DNA of 64,000 nucleotides from Virgibacillus ndiopensis (GTDB taxonomy: Bacteria; Bacillota; Bacilli; Bacillales; Amphibacillaceae), in contig NZ_FZMZ01000005.1 of assembly GCF_900187325.1 (NCBI RefSeq), forward strand, positions 682,001-746,000, in the 5' to 3' direction. The notes below the pieces were generated by a model. The model was not told where the DNA came from and did no database searches. It saw nothing but the letters and a program-made list of their open reading frames with translations. Below, one piece after another: positions 55,276 through 63,650 of the stretch. Made by a program: the position numbers and the translations under genes. Numbering within the stretch: the stretch's first letter is position 1; each line of letters starts with the position of its first letter.

Positions 55276-57390
55276 TTATTCTTCCGTTTTTTCATCTTTT
55301 TTGTCACTATTATCATTGTCACTTGATTTTGCACGTTCTTCTTTTAAATCAAAATATGCATCTAGTATTCTTTCACCTATATCATCATTAGGATGACCAT
55401 ACTTACTTCCTCCAGTGTTCGGTACAATAACAGAAAATGCAATCTCCGGTTTATCAAATGGTGCATACCCAACTAGTGTTAAATTTTCTGTATAGTCGCC
55501 TTCCGCACTATTCTCTGCTGTACCTGTTTTTCCAGCTGGATTATAATCCTTATCACTGAACCAGCTATATGCTGTTCCACCAGGTTCCTGAAAAGCTCTG
55601 CGAAATCCTTCCTGGACACGCTCAATATAACTTTGTTTCATGTCAATCCGATTTAACACATCGGTATTTATACTTTTATAAACAGGACCTAAATTATTTT
55701 CATAAGGTGTAGGCATTCGAATTTCCTTCACTAAATGCGGGCGCACTCGATATCCATCGTTAGCAATTGTTGAAACGTATTGCGCCAACTGCATAGCTGT
55801 AAATGTATCATACTGCCCAATCGCAAAGTCCAAAAAATTACCTGCTTGTGGATTAACCCCTTTGTATCCAGAAGCTTCATATGGAAAATCAATTCCCGTT
55901 TTCACTCCTAGACCAAACTGGCTATAGTAATTACGTAATCTTTGAAACGGCTTGGATTCCCAATCAAACGATAGATTGTCATATGGAACATAATTAAAGT
56001 CACCGCCCATACGCATGGCAATGTAGAACATATATACGTTAGATGATTTTTGTAGTGCTGTAATATCATTTACTGCCCCTAAGTTACCTGTCCATGACGT
56101 TTTTCCGTCCGAATTTTTACCAATATAAATTGGCTTATCAACAAAGGTTTTATTAGGCTTTATTACTCCAGACTGTAGACCTGCCAACACAGTAGCACCC
56201 TTTATTGCTGAACCAGGACGATGGGAAGAATACAATGTTCTTAATGCAGCATTCTTATACTCTTTATCCTCTTCATCATAATACTTTCCTGAAACTGCTA
56301 AAATTTCTCCTGTCTGTGGTCGCATCATAACTACCATCGCATCATTTAAATGTCTATTTCCGTATGGATGTTCCGATTTTTCATTTTTTAAAACATCAAG
56401 AACAATTTTATCAATCCGTTTTTGCAGTTCCATATCAACCGTTAAAACTAAATCTTTTCCACGCTCACCCTCAACAGCTACTTCGGAATCAATTATCTTA
56501 CCTTCCTTATTTGTTGTATACAGGATTTGCTCTTTTCTACCTCTTAATACATTTTCGTACTGCTCTTCTAAACCGCTCTTCCCAACCCGATCATTCGGTT
56601 TGTATCCATGGGATAAATAGTATTCTTCTTTTTCAGCTAATATCCCTTGTTCTTGTGATGTTATTGTACCGAAGAAATTACTAAAGGTTTCATCAAACGG
56701 ATATATACGATCCCAATCTGTCGTTGCATTAATTCCCTCAAGTTCACTTAAATGCTCAGCGACGCGGGCATATTCTTCTGGTGTGACATTTTCATTCTTT
56801 ACAACTTGAGGTGTAAGCGTTTGTGCCTTATCAAGTTCCTTTTTGATAAGCATAATCTCTTTATCCTTATCTGAAAAGTTGCTAATTTCTTCCTTAGTGA
56901 TTCGGTCTAAAATTGTATTGTATTGTTCAGCTGGTTCCATACCTTCTGCTTCTTTTGCAGATAAACGATCTTTTGCTTCTTCCTGATGTAGCAGATACCA
57001 ATATTCTTTCTTATTCCGTTCTGTGATAGTTTCTAGTACCTCTTCTTTATTCTCTTTATTGTACATGGAAATATATTCTGACAATTTTTCAGCAACTTCC
57101 AATCGTTTCGTTGCATCAACGCCCTTAGCTGGCGTATAAGTTATGGCATACAATGGTTTATTGTCCACTACCACATTTCCATTTCGGTCATACATTTTTC
57201 CACGAGGTACAGGAATTTTTGTCGTATCTTTAATTGTTCGATCGATTTCTTTTTGAAAGCCTTCCCCATTTAGGATTTGGACAACTCCTAATTGAAGTAC
57301 TAAAACAGAAAATAACAAAAAGACCACAAAAAATAATATGTTTAAACGAAAGGGAAGCTGTGCCTTTTTCTTCTTTTTCTTATTATTCAC
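55276..57390 (-). CDS. pbpA: Penicillin-binding protein 2A (PbpA)
   Basis: A class B transpeptidase for peptidoglycan cross-linking during elongation and rod shape. About 704 residues: basic N-terminus, one membrane helix (about 17-38), a dimerisation/pedestal region, then a transpeptidase domain with SxxK SAIK, the SSN triad and KTGT. The C-terminus is acidic. GTG 57390 or TTG 57393 is the start, behind GGGGGAG; the longer frame has no site. yqgF in B. subtilis. Confidence 0.93.
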   Translation of the reverse strand: MNNKKKKKKAQLPFRLNILFFVVFLLFSVLVLQLGVVQILNGEGFQKEIDRTIKDTTKIPVPRGKMYDRNGNVVVDNKPLYAITYTPAKGVDATKRLEVAEKLSEYISMYNKENKEEVLETITERNKKEYWYLLHQEEAKDRLSAKEAEGMEPAEQYNTILDRITKEEISNFSDKDKEIMLIKKELDKAQTLTPQVVKNENVTPEEYARVAEHLSELEGINATTDWDRIYPFDETFSNFFGTITSQEQGILAEKEEYYLSHGYKPNDRVGKSGLEEQYENVLRGRKEQILYTTNKEGKIIDSEVAVEGERGKDLVLTVDMELQKRIDKIVLDVLKNEKSEHPYGNRHLNDAMVVMMRPQTGEILAVSGKYYDEEDKEYKNAALRTLYSSHRPGSAIKGATVLAGLQSGVIKPNKTFVDKPIYIGKNSDGKTSWTGNLGAVNDITALQKSSNVYMFYIAMRMGGDFNYVPYDNLSFDWESKPFQRLRNYYSQFGLGVKTGIDFPYEASGYKGVNPQAGNFLDFAIGQYDTFTAMQLAQYVSTIANDGYRVRPHLVKEIRMPTPYENNLGPVYKSINTDVLNRIDMKQSYIERVQEGFRRAFQEPGGTAYSWFSDKDYNPAGKTGTAENSAEGDYTENLTLVGYAPFDKPEIAFSVIVPNTGGSKYGHPNDDIGERILDAYFDLKEERAKSSDNDNSDKKDEKTEE

Positions 57391-57463
57391 CAAGAATCTC
57401 CCCCCATTCAGTACGCACATTACCTCCTATTATATCATGTATTATCATAAATTCTAACAGATT

Positions 57464-58735
57464 TTAGCGATTTTTTTCGTCAGTCATTTGTTCCTTTATC
57501 ATTACTTCTTTTTTGGGAGAGCTTCCTAAATAAATATTTCTAATGAAAAAGTAAATAAACAAATGACCTGTGCCTAATGTTACCAATAAAATAGGAATAA
57601 CCTTTTCAGCTTGAAATAGAGATACTGTAATAAGAAAGATAAGAATAGATGAAACACGACCAATATTAACAAACAATTCTCTAACAACAATGTATTCCAC
57701 ACGTAATTCTTTTGCCTTCCAGCCCTTTCCAATAACATCGTATGTAAGTGATGCATACGGAACATTTATTATTGGATAGGCAATACCAATTAGAATAGCG
57801 TAAAAAATTAGGTTCGCATAGCTTATATGAAACAAAATAATATAAATGGAAAAGTAAAGAATTAATGCTCCCGCCAATATTGCCTTCTTTCTTCTATATG
57901 GTTTAATAAATTTTGTAACTGCAAAGTAAAACACAAACGAAAGACCTGACAAGAATAAATTAAACATACCTAAAGCAAATTCACTTTTTGTAACCAAGAA
58001 GACCCAAATAGCAATGATAAATCCGAAAATCCCTTCTCGTAATCCTTGAAAAATATGTGCATGAAGGATTTTTCTCCAATTTTTATTGTGATGACGCTCT
58101 ATCAGAATTCGCTTAAAATGAAAGCCCCCTTCAGCTTGGCGTCTTTTTAGTAAAAAGCTACAGGCAACAGCACCTATAAATAATATAAAGGAAACGGTGA
58201 AAATTGTTTTATACCCAAAGTTTTCGGACATGTTAGCTATAATAATCCCTGCTAATAGTGGACCAACCATACCGCCAAATGATTGTAAAATCCCCAAAAA
58301 TCCATTAAAAAAATCTCTCGTTTCGGGTTCAGTTATCTCAAAGGTTAAGACATTAAATGCAAGCCAATAGAATCCATATCCTACGCCAAGAAGACTTCCT
58401 AGCACAAAATTATAAGTTGAAGCTTTGTCAGCAATGATTAAAACACTCAAAAAAAATAGAGATAAAAATATTACCCCTAAGCGCAGTACGATTACTCGAT
58501 CAATCCTCTTCGCTATTTTACCAGCGAGAATAAACGTAATTGGTTGAAACAAAAATATACCTAAATTGTACATTGCAATCGTAATATAGTCACCAGACTG
58601 TTTCCATAAATAAATATTTACAAATGTATTGGATAGAAAAATCCCTAATGAATAGAGTCCTCCAATCACTAATAAAAAAACCAAATCTCTTGTTATATCA
58701 ACTTTTCCAGTTATGTATTCTATTCCTTTTCCCAT
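57464..58735 (-). CDS. yqgE: MFS transporter YqgE
   Basis: A 423-residue major facilitator with 12 predicted transmembrane helices and a basic central loop (about 195-225). FNGFLGILQSFGGMVGPLLAG is a typical helix 5 region. AAGGGGAG precedes the ATG. Position between pbpA and sodA matches B. subtilis YqgE. Substrate unknown. Confidence 0.88.
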   Translation of the reverse strand: MGKGIEYITGKVDITRDLVFLLVIGGLYSLGIFLSNTFVNIYLWKQSGDYITIAMYNLGIFLFQPITFILAGKIAKRIDRVIVLRLGVIFLSLFFLSVLIIADKASTYNFVLGSLLGVGYGFYWLAFNVLTFEITEPETRDFFNGFLGILQSFGGMVGPLLAGIIIANMSENFGYKTIFTVSFILFIGAVACSFLLKRRQAEGGFHFKRILIERHHNKNWRKILHAHIFQGLREGIFGFIIAIWVFLVTKSEFALGMFNLFLSGLSFVFYFAVTKFIKPYRRKKAILAGALILYFSIYIILFHISYANLIFYAILIGIAYPIINVPYASLTYDVIGKGWKAKELRVEYIVVRELFVNIGRVSSILIFLITVSLFQAEKVIPILLVTLGTGHLFIYFFIRNIYLGSSPKKEVMIKEQMTDEKNR

Positions 58736-58811
58736 TATTAAGCTCCCCTTCTGTATAACTTTAGTGTTGGCAAATCATCATAAGATATACGGAAGCTTTT
58801 TAAAACAAAAT

Positions 58812-58838
58812 AAGCGCATGAGCAATGCCCATACGCTT
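58812..58838 (-). terminator. Terminator after sodA
   Basis: AAGCGyATG stem with its complement 14 bp past the sodA stop, followed on the minus strand by ATTTTGTTTT. Confidence 0.65.
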
Positions 58839-58851
58839 TTAAAATCATTAT

Positions 58852-59463
58852 TTATTTTGCATTATTATAATTTTTTGTCACTTCATCCCAGTTAACTACA
58901 TTCCAGAAAGCTGAAACATATTCAGGACGTTTGTTTTGGTATTTAAGATAATAAGCATGTTCCCAAACGTCAAGTCCTAAGATAGGTGTTTTACCTTCCA
59001 TTAAAGGAGTGTCTTGGTTAGGAGTGCTTGTTACTTCAAGTTCTCCATTGTTTACAACTAACCATGCCCAACCAGATCCAAAACGTCCAGTTGCAGCAGC
59101 TTCAAATTCTTCTTTGAATTTATCAAAGCTACCAAATTTACCGTTTATTTTATCAGCTAATTCTCCAGATGGTTCGCCGCCACCATTAGGTGAAAGAACT
59201 TTCCAGAATAAGCTGTGGTTCGCATGTCCGCCACCATTATTGCGTACAGCTGTACGAATATTTTCAGGCACTGCATCTAAATTACTCACAAGATCCTCAA
59301 GAGATTTACTTTGAAGGTCTGCATGTCCTTCAAGTGCACCGTTAAGTTTTGTTACATAAGTATTGTGATGCTTCGTATGGTGAATATTCATTGTTTCTTT
59401 GTCCACTGATGGTTCTAAAGCATCATATGCGTATGGTAATTCTGGTAATTCAAATTTTGCCAT
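58852..59463 (-). CDS. sodA: Manganese superoxide dismutase SodA
   Basis: It dismutates superoxide in the cytoplasm. The 203 residues match the Fe/Mn family: metal ligands are in [13 protein letters not shown] (His27), [12 protein letters not shown] (His near 82) and [12 protein letters not shown] (Asp and His near 164-168). The [10 protein letters not shown] stretch with Gly-Gly at 77-78 and the nearby MntR support a Mn preference. GGGAGG precedes the ATG. Confidence 0.97.
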   Translation of the reverse strand: MAKFELPELPYAYDALEPSVDKETMNIHHTKHHNTYVTKLNGALEGHADLQSKSLEDLVSNLDAVPENIRTAVRNNGGGHANHSLFWKVLSPNGGGEPSGELADKINGKFGSFDKFKEEFEAAATGRFGSGWAWLVVNNGELEVTSTPNQDTPLMEGKTPILGLDVWEHAYYLKYQNKRPEYVSAFWNVVNWDEVTKNYNNAK

Positions 59464-59611
59464 TTTAAACTTCCTCCCTTAAAAAATAAGATTAAAAGGG
59501 TATAGCATTTCCCCTTTTAAAGCAAGATTATCAGAGCTTTATTATACTTGCAAATTATATGCATTTTTTTACAGTAAGAACAGTGAAAATCATAATTATA
59601 TTTCCGATAAT

Positions 59612-59635
59612 AAAAAAAACAAGCATTCGCTTGTT
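59612..59635 (-). terminator. Terminator of the tRNA operon
   Basis: AACAAGC/GCTTGTT stem followed by eight T residues on the minus strand, after tRNA-Phe. Confidence 0.85.
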
Positions 59636-59645
59636 CAAATGAAAG

Positions 59646-59718
59646 TGGCTCCGGACGGAATCGAACCGCCGACACAAGGATTTTCAGTCCTTTGCTCTAC
59701 CGACTGAGCTACAGAGCC
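59646..59718 (-). tRNA. tRNA-Phe (GAA)
   Basis: Cloverleaf of 73 nt on the minus strand with acceptor GGCTCTG, anticodon loop CTGAAAA and T-loop GGTTCGATTCC. CCA is not encoded (A then CTT), unlike the other five tRNAs here. Confidence 0.97.
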
Positions 59719-59761
59719 GTAATATATTCGTTAGTAATTTTACACTGACATCTATTATGTA

Positions 59762-59854
59762 TGGAGGAGGAAGAGGGATTCGAACCCCCGCGGGCTTTGA
59801 CACCCCTGTCGGTTTTCAAGACCGATCCCTTCAGCCAGACTTGGGTATTCCTCC
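59762..59854 (-). tRNA. tRNA-Ser (TGA)
   Basis: A long variable arm marks a class II tRNA. The anticodon loop CTTGAAA gives TGA, and acceptor GGAGGAA pairs with TTCCTCC. CCA is encoded. The discriminator base is T, where bacterial tRNA-Ser nearly always has G. Confidence 0.96.
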
Positions 59855-59864
59855 GAGTTTTTAA

Positions 59865-59941
59865 TGGTGGACCCTGCAGGACTCGAACCTGCGACCGATC
59901 GGTTATGAGCCGATAGCTCTAACCAACTGAGCTAAGGGTCC
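59865..59941 (-). tRNA. tRNA (CAT), probably tRNA-Ile2
   Basis: A 77-nt cloverleaf with CAT in the anticodon loop CTCATAA. Acceptor GGACCCT has C4-G69 and C5-G68 pairs, recognised by TilS, so the C34 is probably converted to lysidine and the tRNA reads AUA as Ile. A second CAT tRNA two genes upstream is a better elongator Met. CCA encoded. Confidence 0.9.
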
Positions 59942-59954
59942 TTCAATATTTTTA

Positions 59955-60031
59955 TGGGGCGACCGGTGGGGATCGAACCCACGAGTGCCGGAGCCACAAT
60001 CCGGTGCGTTAACCACTTCGCCACGACCGCC
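59955..60031 (-). tRNA. tRNA-His (GTG)
   Basis: Cloverleaf with anticodon GTG in loop TTGTGGC and the extra G at -1 paired with C73, diagnostic for His. CCA encoded. Confidence 0.96.
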
Positions 60032-60058
60032 ATTATATTGTTTATTTAAAATTAAGTA

Positions 60059-60135
60059 TGGTAGCGGCGGAGGGGATCGAACCCCCGACCTCACGGGTAT
60101 GAACCGTACGCTCTCGCCAGCTGAGCTACACCGCC
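60059..60135 (-). tRNA. tRNA-Met (CAT), elongator
   Basis: A 77-nt cloverleaf with loop TTCATAC. The acceptor begins with a pairable G, not the unpaired C of initiator tRNA. It resembles the Bacillus elongator tRNA-Met. CCA encoded. Confidence 0.93.
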
Positions 60136-60138
60136 ATA

Positions 60139-60213
60139 TGGCTCCACAGGTAGGATTCGAACCTACGACCGATCGGTTAACAGCCGATAGCTCTACCACT
60201 GAGCTACTGTGGA
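60139..60213 (-). tRNA. tRNA-Asn (GTT)
   Basis: Cloverleaf of 75 nt with acceptor TCCACAG, anticodon GTT in loop CTGTTAA, and encoded CCA. First gene of the six-tRNA operon (Asn-Met-His-Ile2-Ser-Phe). Confidence 0.97.
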
Positions 60214-60256
60214 ATAGTGATTTAAAATGATTTATTATTAACAAGCGACGAAATAT

Positions 60257-60285
60257 AATTTATCATGTCTGACAACAAATGTCAA
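60257..60285 (-). promoter_or_regulatory. tRNA operon promoter
   Basis: TTGACA (60280-60285) and TAAATT (60257-60262), 17 bp apart on the minus strand, about 45 bp before tRNA-Asn. Confidence 0.65.
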
Positions 60286-60456
60286 TAACTTTTTGCAATC
60301 AATTTTTCGAAAACGTTATGTAAATGAAACAACAATAAATACTATAGCATCTTCCTTAATAGATTTCAATAAAAAATATCAAAAATATAATTTACATAAA
60401 AATCAAAAATGGTCTTCCCTCGTCAAAATCCGAGAAAAGACCATAATTTTTACTAA

Positions 60457-62082
60457 TTAATCACCCAAAACTTCCTCCGCTATATTTACAGCGTGGTCTC
60501 CAATACGTTCCAGGTTGCTGATGATATCAACAAATACAATTCCGGCTGATCCATCACATAACCCTTCATTCATACGAATAATATGTTTTTTCCGATAGTT
60601 TCGTTCCATTTTATCAATTTGGTCCTCTTTTTGAATAACTGCCAGGGCCTCTTCTCTATCCATTTTATCTAAGGCTTTAACAGCTTGTTTTACAGTTAAT
60701 ATGGTCAAATCAAACATATTATTTAAATCTTCTTTAGCTTGATCTGTTAAATATACTTTATTGGATATTTTGTAATCAATTAACTCTATAATATTTTCAA
60801 AATGATCACCAATCCGTTCAATATCACGAACAGAATCCATAAGTGCGGTATGCTTAACACTTTCTAATTCTGACATTGACCCACCAGAAACCTCTACTAA
60901 ATACTCGGTAATTTTTCTGTCTAAATTATTTAAAGCACCCTCAACCTGTGTAGCTACTTCTGAATGCTTTTGTTGCTGCGTAGTTAAATAAAGATTTGTT
61001 TCCTCTAGTCCTTTAACTGCATACTCACCCATACGAATAATTTCTGCCTTGGCTTGGTCTAAGGCTAAGGTAGAAGATTGTTGAATAAAAATTGGGTCTA
61101 AATGTTTTGGTTTATATTCTACAATGGCATCTTCACCCGGAATTATTTTCGTAACAATCCATGCCAATGCTCCAATAAACGGAAATTGAATAATAGTGTT
61201 TGCTAAATTAAAACTGCCATGCGCAAACGCAATAGTCATTTCTGCATTTAAGTTAAACTGGGCTTGTAAAAAGGAAACATATCTTGTAAACAAACCTAAC
61301 AAGATTAGAAAAATAGTTGTACCGACAAGATTAAAAATGACATGAGTAAATGCTGCTCTTTTTGCCGCGACACTAGTACCTATCGCAGCTAAAACTGCAG
61401 TTATTGTTGTACCAATATTGTCCCCAAACAATACTGGTACCGCCGCTCTGATATCAATTGCTCCCTCTGAAAACAGCCCTTGAAGGATACCAATTGTTGC
61501 ACTAGAACTTTGGACAATCACAGTAAACAAAGTACCAATTACAACACCTAATACTGGATTTGAACTCATGTTTAAAGTAAGTTCATGGAATGATTCTAAT
61601 TCTCTAAGTGGAGACATACCACTACTCATCAATTCTAAGCCAAAAAATAGTGCACCAAAACCAAAGATAGCTTGACCTAAAGAAGTAACTTTTTGATTTT
61701 TGAAGAAAAATATTAAGAAACAGCCAATTGCAATGATTGGTAACGCATATTCGCCTAAATCAATACCTATAATAAATGCGGTAACCGTCGTACCAATATT
61801 TGCACCCATAATGACGCCGATAGCTTGTCTTAATGTCATAAACCCGGCATTTACTAGACCTACAGTTAACACCGTTGTGCCTGAACTACTTTGAATAAGT
61901 ATGGTCACAATCATACCTGCAAGTACACCTAAAAAGGGATTGCTTGTAAATCTATCCAAAATTTCTCTTAGTCGATCGCCAGCTGACTTCTGCAAGCCTT
62001 CCCCCATGAATTTTATACCTATGAGGAATATACCTAAGCCCCCAATAAACTCAAAAATCAGCTTCTGTATATCAATATCCAA
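60457..62082 (-). CDS. Na/Pi cotransporter family protein with PhoU domain
   Basis: A sodium-dependent phosphate symporter of the NptA/YjbB type. The 541 residues have two inverted Na/Pi repeats, each with a QSSS motif (QSSSGTTVLTVGLV near 64 and QSSSATIGILQGLF near 192), about eight membrane helices, and a C-terminal PhoU-like helical domain (about 340-541; ERIGDHFENIIEL and ERIGDHAVNIAEEVL). TTG start behind GGGATGG. The PHO box upstream indicates induction by phosphate starvation. Confidence 0.94.
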   Translation of the reverse strand: MDIDIQKLIFEFIGGLGIFLIGIKFMGEGLQKSAGDRLREILDRFTSNPFLGVLAGMIVTILIQSSSGTTVLTVGLVNAGFMTLRQAIGVIMGANIGTTVTAFIIGIDLGEYALPIIAIGCFLIFFFKNQKVTSLGQAIFGFGALFFGLELMSSGMSPLRELESFHELTLNMSSNPVLGVVIGTLFTVIVQSSSATIGILQGLFSEGAIDIRAAVPVLFGDNIGTTITAVLAAIGTSVAAKRAAFTHVIFNLVGTTIFLILLGLFTRYVSFLQAQFNLNAEMTIAFAHGSFNLANTIIQFPFIGALAWIVTKIIPGEDAIVEYKPKHLDPIFIQQSSTLALDQAKAEIIRMGEYAVKGLEETNLYLTTQQQKHSEVATQVEGALNNLDRKITEYLVEVSGGSMSELESVKHTALMDSVRDIERIGDHFENIIELIDYKISNKVYLTDQAKEDLNNMFDLTILTVKQAVKALDKMDREEALAVIQKEDQIDKMERNYRKKHIIRMNEGLCDGSAGIVFVDIISNLERIGDHAVNIAEEVLGD

Positions 62083-62118
62083 TGATTATACCATCCCTTC
62101 ATCTGTGTAGAATTCTGT

Positions 62119-62172
62119 CGTATACTTTTTCATTATTAATTACATATAAACATTTTGTAAAGGTATGTATAA
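62119..62172 (-). promoter_or_regulatory. PhoP-activated promoter of the Na/Pi symporter (PHO box)
   Basis: Four hexamers TTATAC, TTTACA, TTTATA and TTAATA on the minus strand (62167-62172, 62156-62161, 62145-62150, 62134-62139), exactly 11 bp apart, then TATACG (62119-62124) 9 nt downstream. The geometry is the same as at pstS. Confidence 0.8.
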
Positions 62173-62280
62173 CATTCTTAACATTAAATTTACAATTGAT
62201 CATAAAAGCGTTCTGTAATATATTCTCTACCCAATAATTAATCTCATACATTGTTTGTTTTTACAAAGTCTTGTTCGCCA

Positions 62281-62450
62281 GAAACTGCGACATAACACAA
62301 AATCATATTTGATACGCTGCGACCGCTACGGGAAAATACTACACGCACCCTGTTACAAGCAGTCCGTATACACGGATACTCCTAGGGCGAGAGCTCTCCA
62401 TCCGCCCCGAAAAGTATAGTGTATACGGGCTGCGGGGAAATCGAAAGTGC
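62281..62450. repeat. Degenerate dispersed intergenic repeat, copy 2
   Basis: The segment is G+C rich against an AT-rich background, with short inverted words (GTATAC, CCGTATACACGG) and a GCTGCGGGGAAATCGAAAGTGCG end. It shares blocks with 49205-49330, including AAACTGCGA and GGAAAATACTACACGCACC-like words. No ORF. Probably a decayed mobile or structural element. Confidence 0.5.
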
Positions 62451-62532
62451 GAAATCAATATAGTACTTACTTCGATTATATCAACTATGTAAAAAGATTA
62501 AGCATGTGTATTTTTTAGAGAACAGCCGTCCC

Positions 62533-62577
62533 AAAAAAACAATACTCTTGATTGTCTTTTACGTTTCAAGAGTATTG
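62533..62577 (-). terminator. Terminator of nfeD
   Basis: CAATACTCTTGA pairs with TCAAGAGTATTG, and seven T residues follow on the minus strand. The stem overlaps the last codons of nfeD. Confidence 0.8.
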
Positions 62578-63215
62578 CCTTGTTGTTTATCGTTTATTTC
62601 TTCTACAAGTATTTTTGTACCGTCTACCTGTACCACTCGAACCAGACTACCTTTAGGAATCCAGCGACCGTTTGATAATGCGCTATAATCTTTATTATTA
62701 ATACAAACAGTACCGACTGGACGCAAATCATTTAACGTTTTTCCGGTCTCGTTTACCAATTTTTTATATTCGTTGTTCATGGAGTTGTAGCCGGCTTCTT
62801 CCGTTAATTGATCTCTTAACGTTAATTTTGACCACATATCACGACGTTTAAAAACCTTCAAGAAAAAGAATGCAGAAAAGCCACCAATTAATACACCAAT
62901 CACGGCATAAATACCTGCATAAATATTTGGTGCTGCTAAAGCCACTGATAGTAACATACTCGCTAAACCAAGCGTTGCAAGTGTTCCATCATTTAACAAT
63001 TTTCCGTCAATGATTATGAGTAATAAACCTATAAAATAAATAATAATCATAATGATAAAGGAGCCTTCTAAATATGCGGAAAAATATACTGTAATAAAAC
63101 CAATTCCAATAAGAGCAAAAAATCCACGCATATTCACTAATATTTCTCCAATTAGAAATAGCGTTCCAAACCCAGTTATGATAAAACCTATCCAATCAGT
63201 AGACAATATATCCAT
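62559..63215 (-). CDS. NfeD-like membrane protein
   Basis: The 218 residues have about four to five membrane helices (within 10-125) and a C-terminal OB-like domain (about 155-212: LRPVGTVCINNKDYSALSNGRWIPKGSLVRVVQVDG) typical of NfeD. The N-terminal serine protease part of long NfeD proteins is absent, so it is a short type that usually works with a flotillin. No flotillin gene adjoins. AGGAGGGGG precedes the ATG. Confidence 0.9.
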   Translation of the reverse strand: MDILSTDWIGFIITGFGTLFLIGEILVNMRGFFALIGIGFITVYFSAYLEGSFIIMIIIYFIGLLLIIIDGKLLNDGTLATLGLASMLLSVALAAPNIYAGIYAVIGVLIGGFSAFFFLKVFKRRDMWSKLTLRDQLTEEAGYNSMNNEYKKLVNETGKTLNDLRPVGTVCINNKDYSALSNGRWIPKGSLVRVVQVDGTKILVEEINDKQQGNTLET

Positions 63216-63294
63216 AATCCCCCTCCTTCACCCTTTACTTATTTAGTTATACGCATTAATACTGTTCAGAGTTTCATTAAAAGGAGAAAATAAT

Positions 63295-63618
63295 ATGAAC
63301 TTTTTACAAAAATGTGGAATTTTCTTAGTAATTCTATTGTTAATAATAAGCGTTTATAAAGATTTAACAAGTGGAACACAAGAAAGTCTTGAACTTAATA
63401 AACCAATTGAAATAGAGCAAACATCTAAAAAATATAAGGTGGTTAAGGTTAAAGTACAATCAGGGGATACAGTTTTATCAATTATGGAAGAGGTAAATAA
63501 CAATAACAAAACATTGGATATAACTAAAATATTGTCTGATTTTAAGGCAATTAACAATGAGGTTAGTCCACACGAATTAAAAGTTGGTAATTATTACTAC
63601 TTTCCACTATATAAATAG
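63295..63618 (+). CDS. yqfZ: LysM-like domain protein YqfZ
   Basis: A 107-residue protein with an N-terminal membrane helix (about 7-23) and a C-terminal LysM-like domain (about 50-105: VKVQSGDTVLSIMEEV through ELKVGNYYYFPLYK). It would be held at the membrane facing peptidoglycan. AAAAGGAG precedes the ATG. Size and neighbourhood match B. subtilis YqfZ. Confidence 0.8.
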   Translation: MNFLQKCGIFLVILLLIISVYKDLTSGTQESLELNKPIEIEQTSKKYKVVKVKVQSGDTVLSIMEEVNNNNKTLDITKILSDFKAINNEVSPHELKVGNYYYFPLYK

Positions 63619-63650
63619 AGAGGCTAACAAAATAGTCAGCCTCTCTATTT
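63613..63650. terminator. Bidirectional terminator, yqfZ / DUF4190 gene
   Basis: AAATAGAGAGGCT and its complement with a 12-nt loop between convergent genes. Confidence 0.85.

Larger units (their letters stand above)
62083..62558. other. Intergenic region, Na/Pi symporter / nfeD
   Basis: It contains the PHO box promoter, a repeat-like GC-richer segment (about 62281-62450) and the nfeD terminator. No supported ORF. Confidence 0.6.

Noticed and set aside
59865-59941. Calling this CAT tRNA as initiator or elongator Met
   Set aside because: The acceptor C4-G69 and C5-G68 pairs fit TilS-modified tRNA-Ile2, and another CAT tRNA in the cluster is a better elongator Met. Lysidine modification cannot be proved from DNA.
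59903-60244. Open frames of 80-113 codons on both strands across the tRNA cluster
   Set aside because: They run straight through five tRNA genes (Ile2, His, Met, Asn and part of the spacers) and have no protein character.
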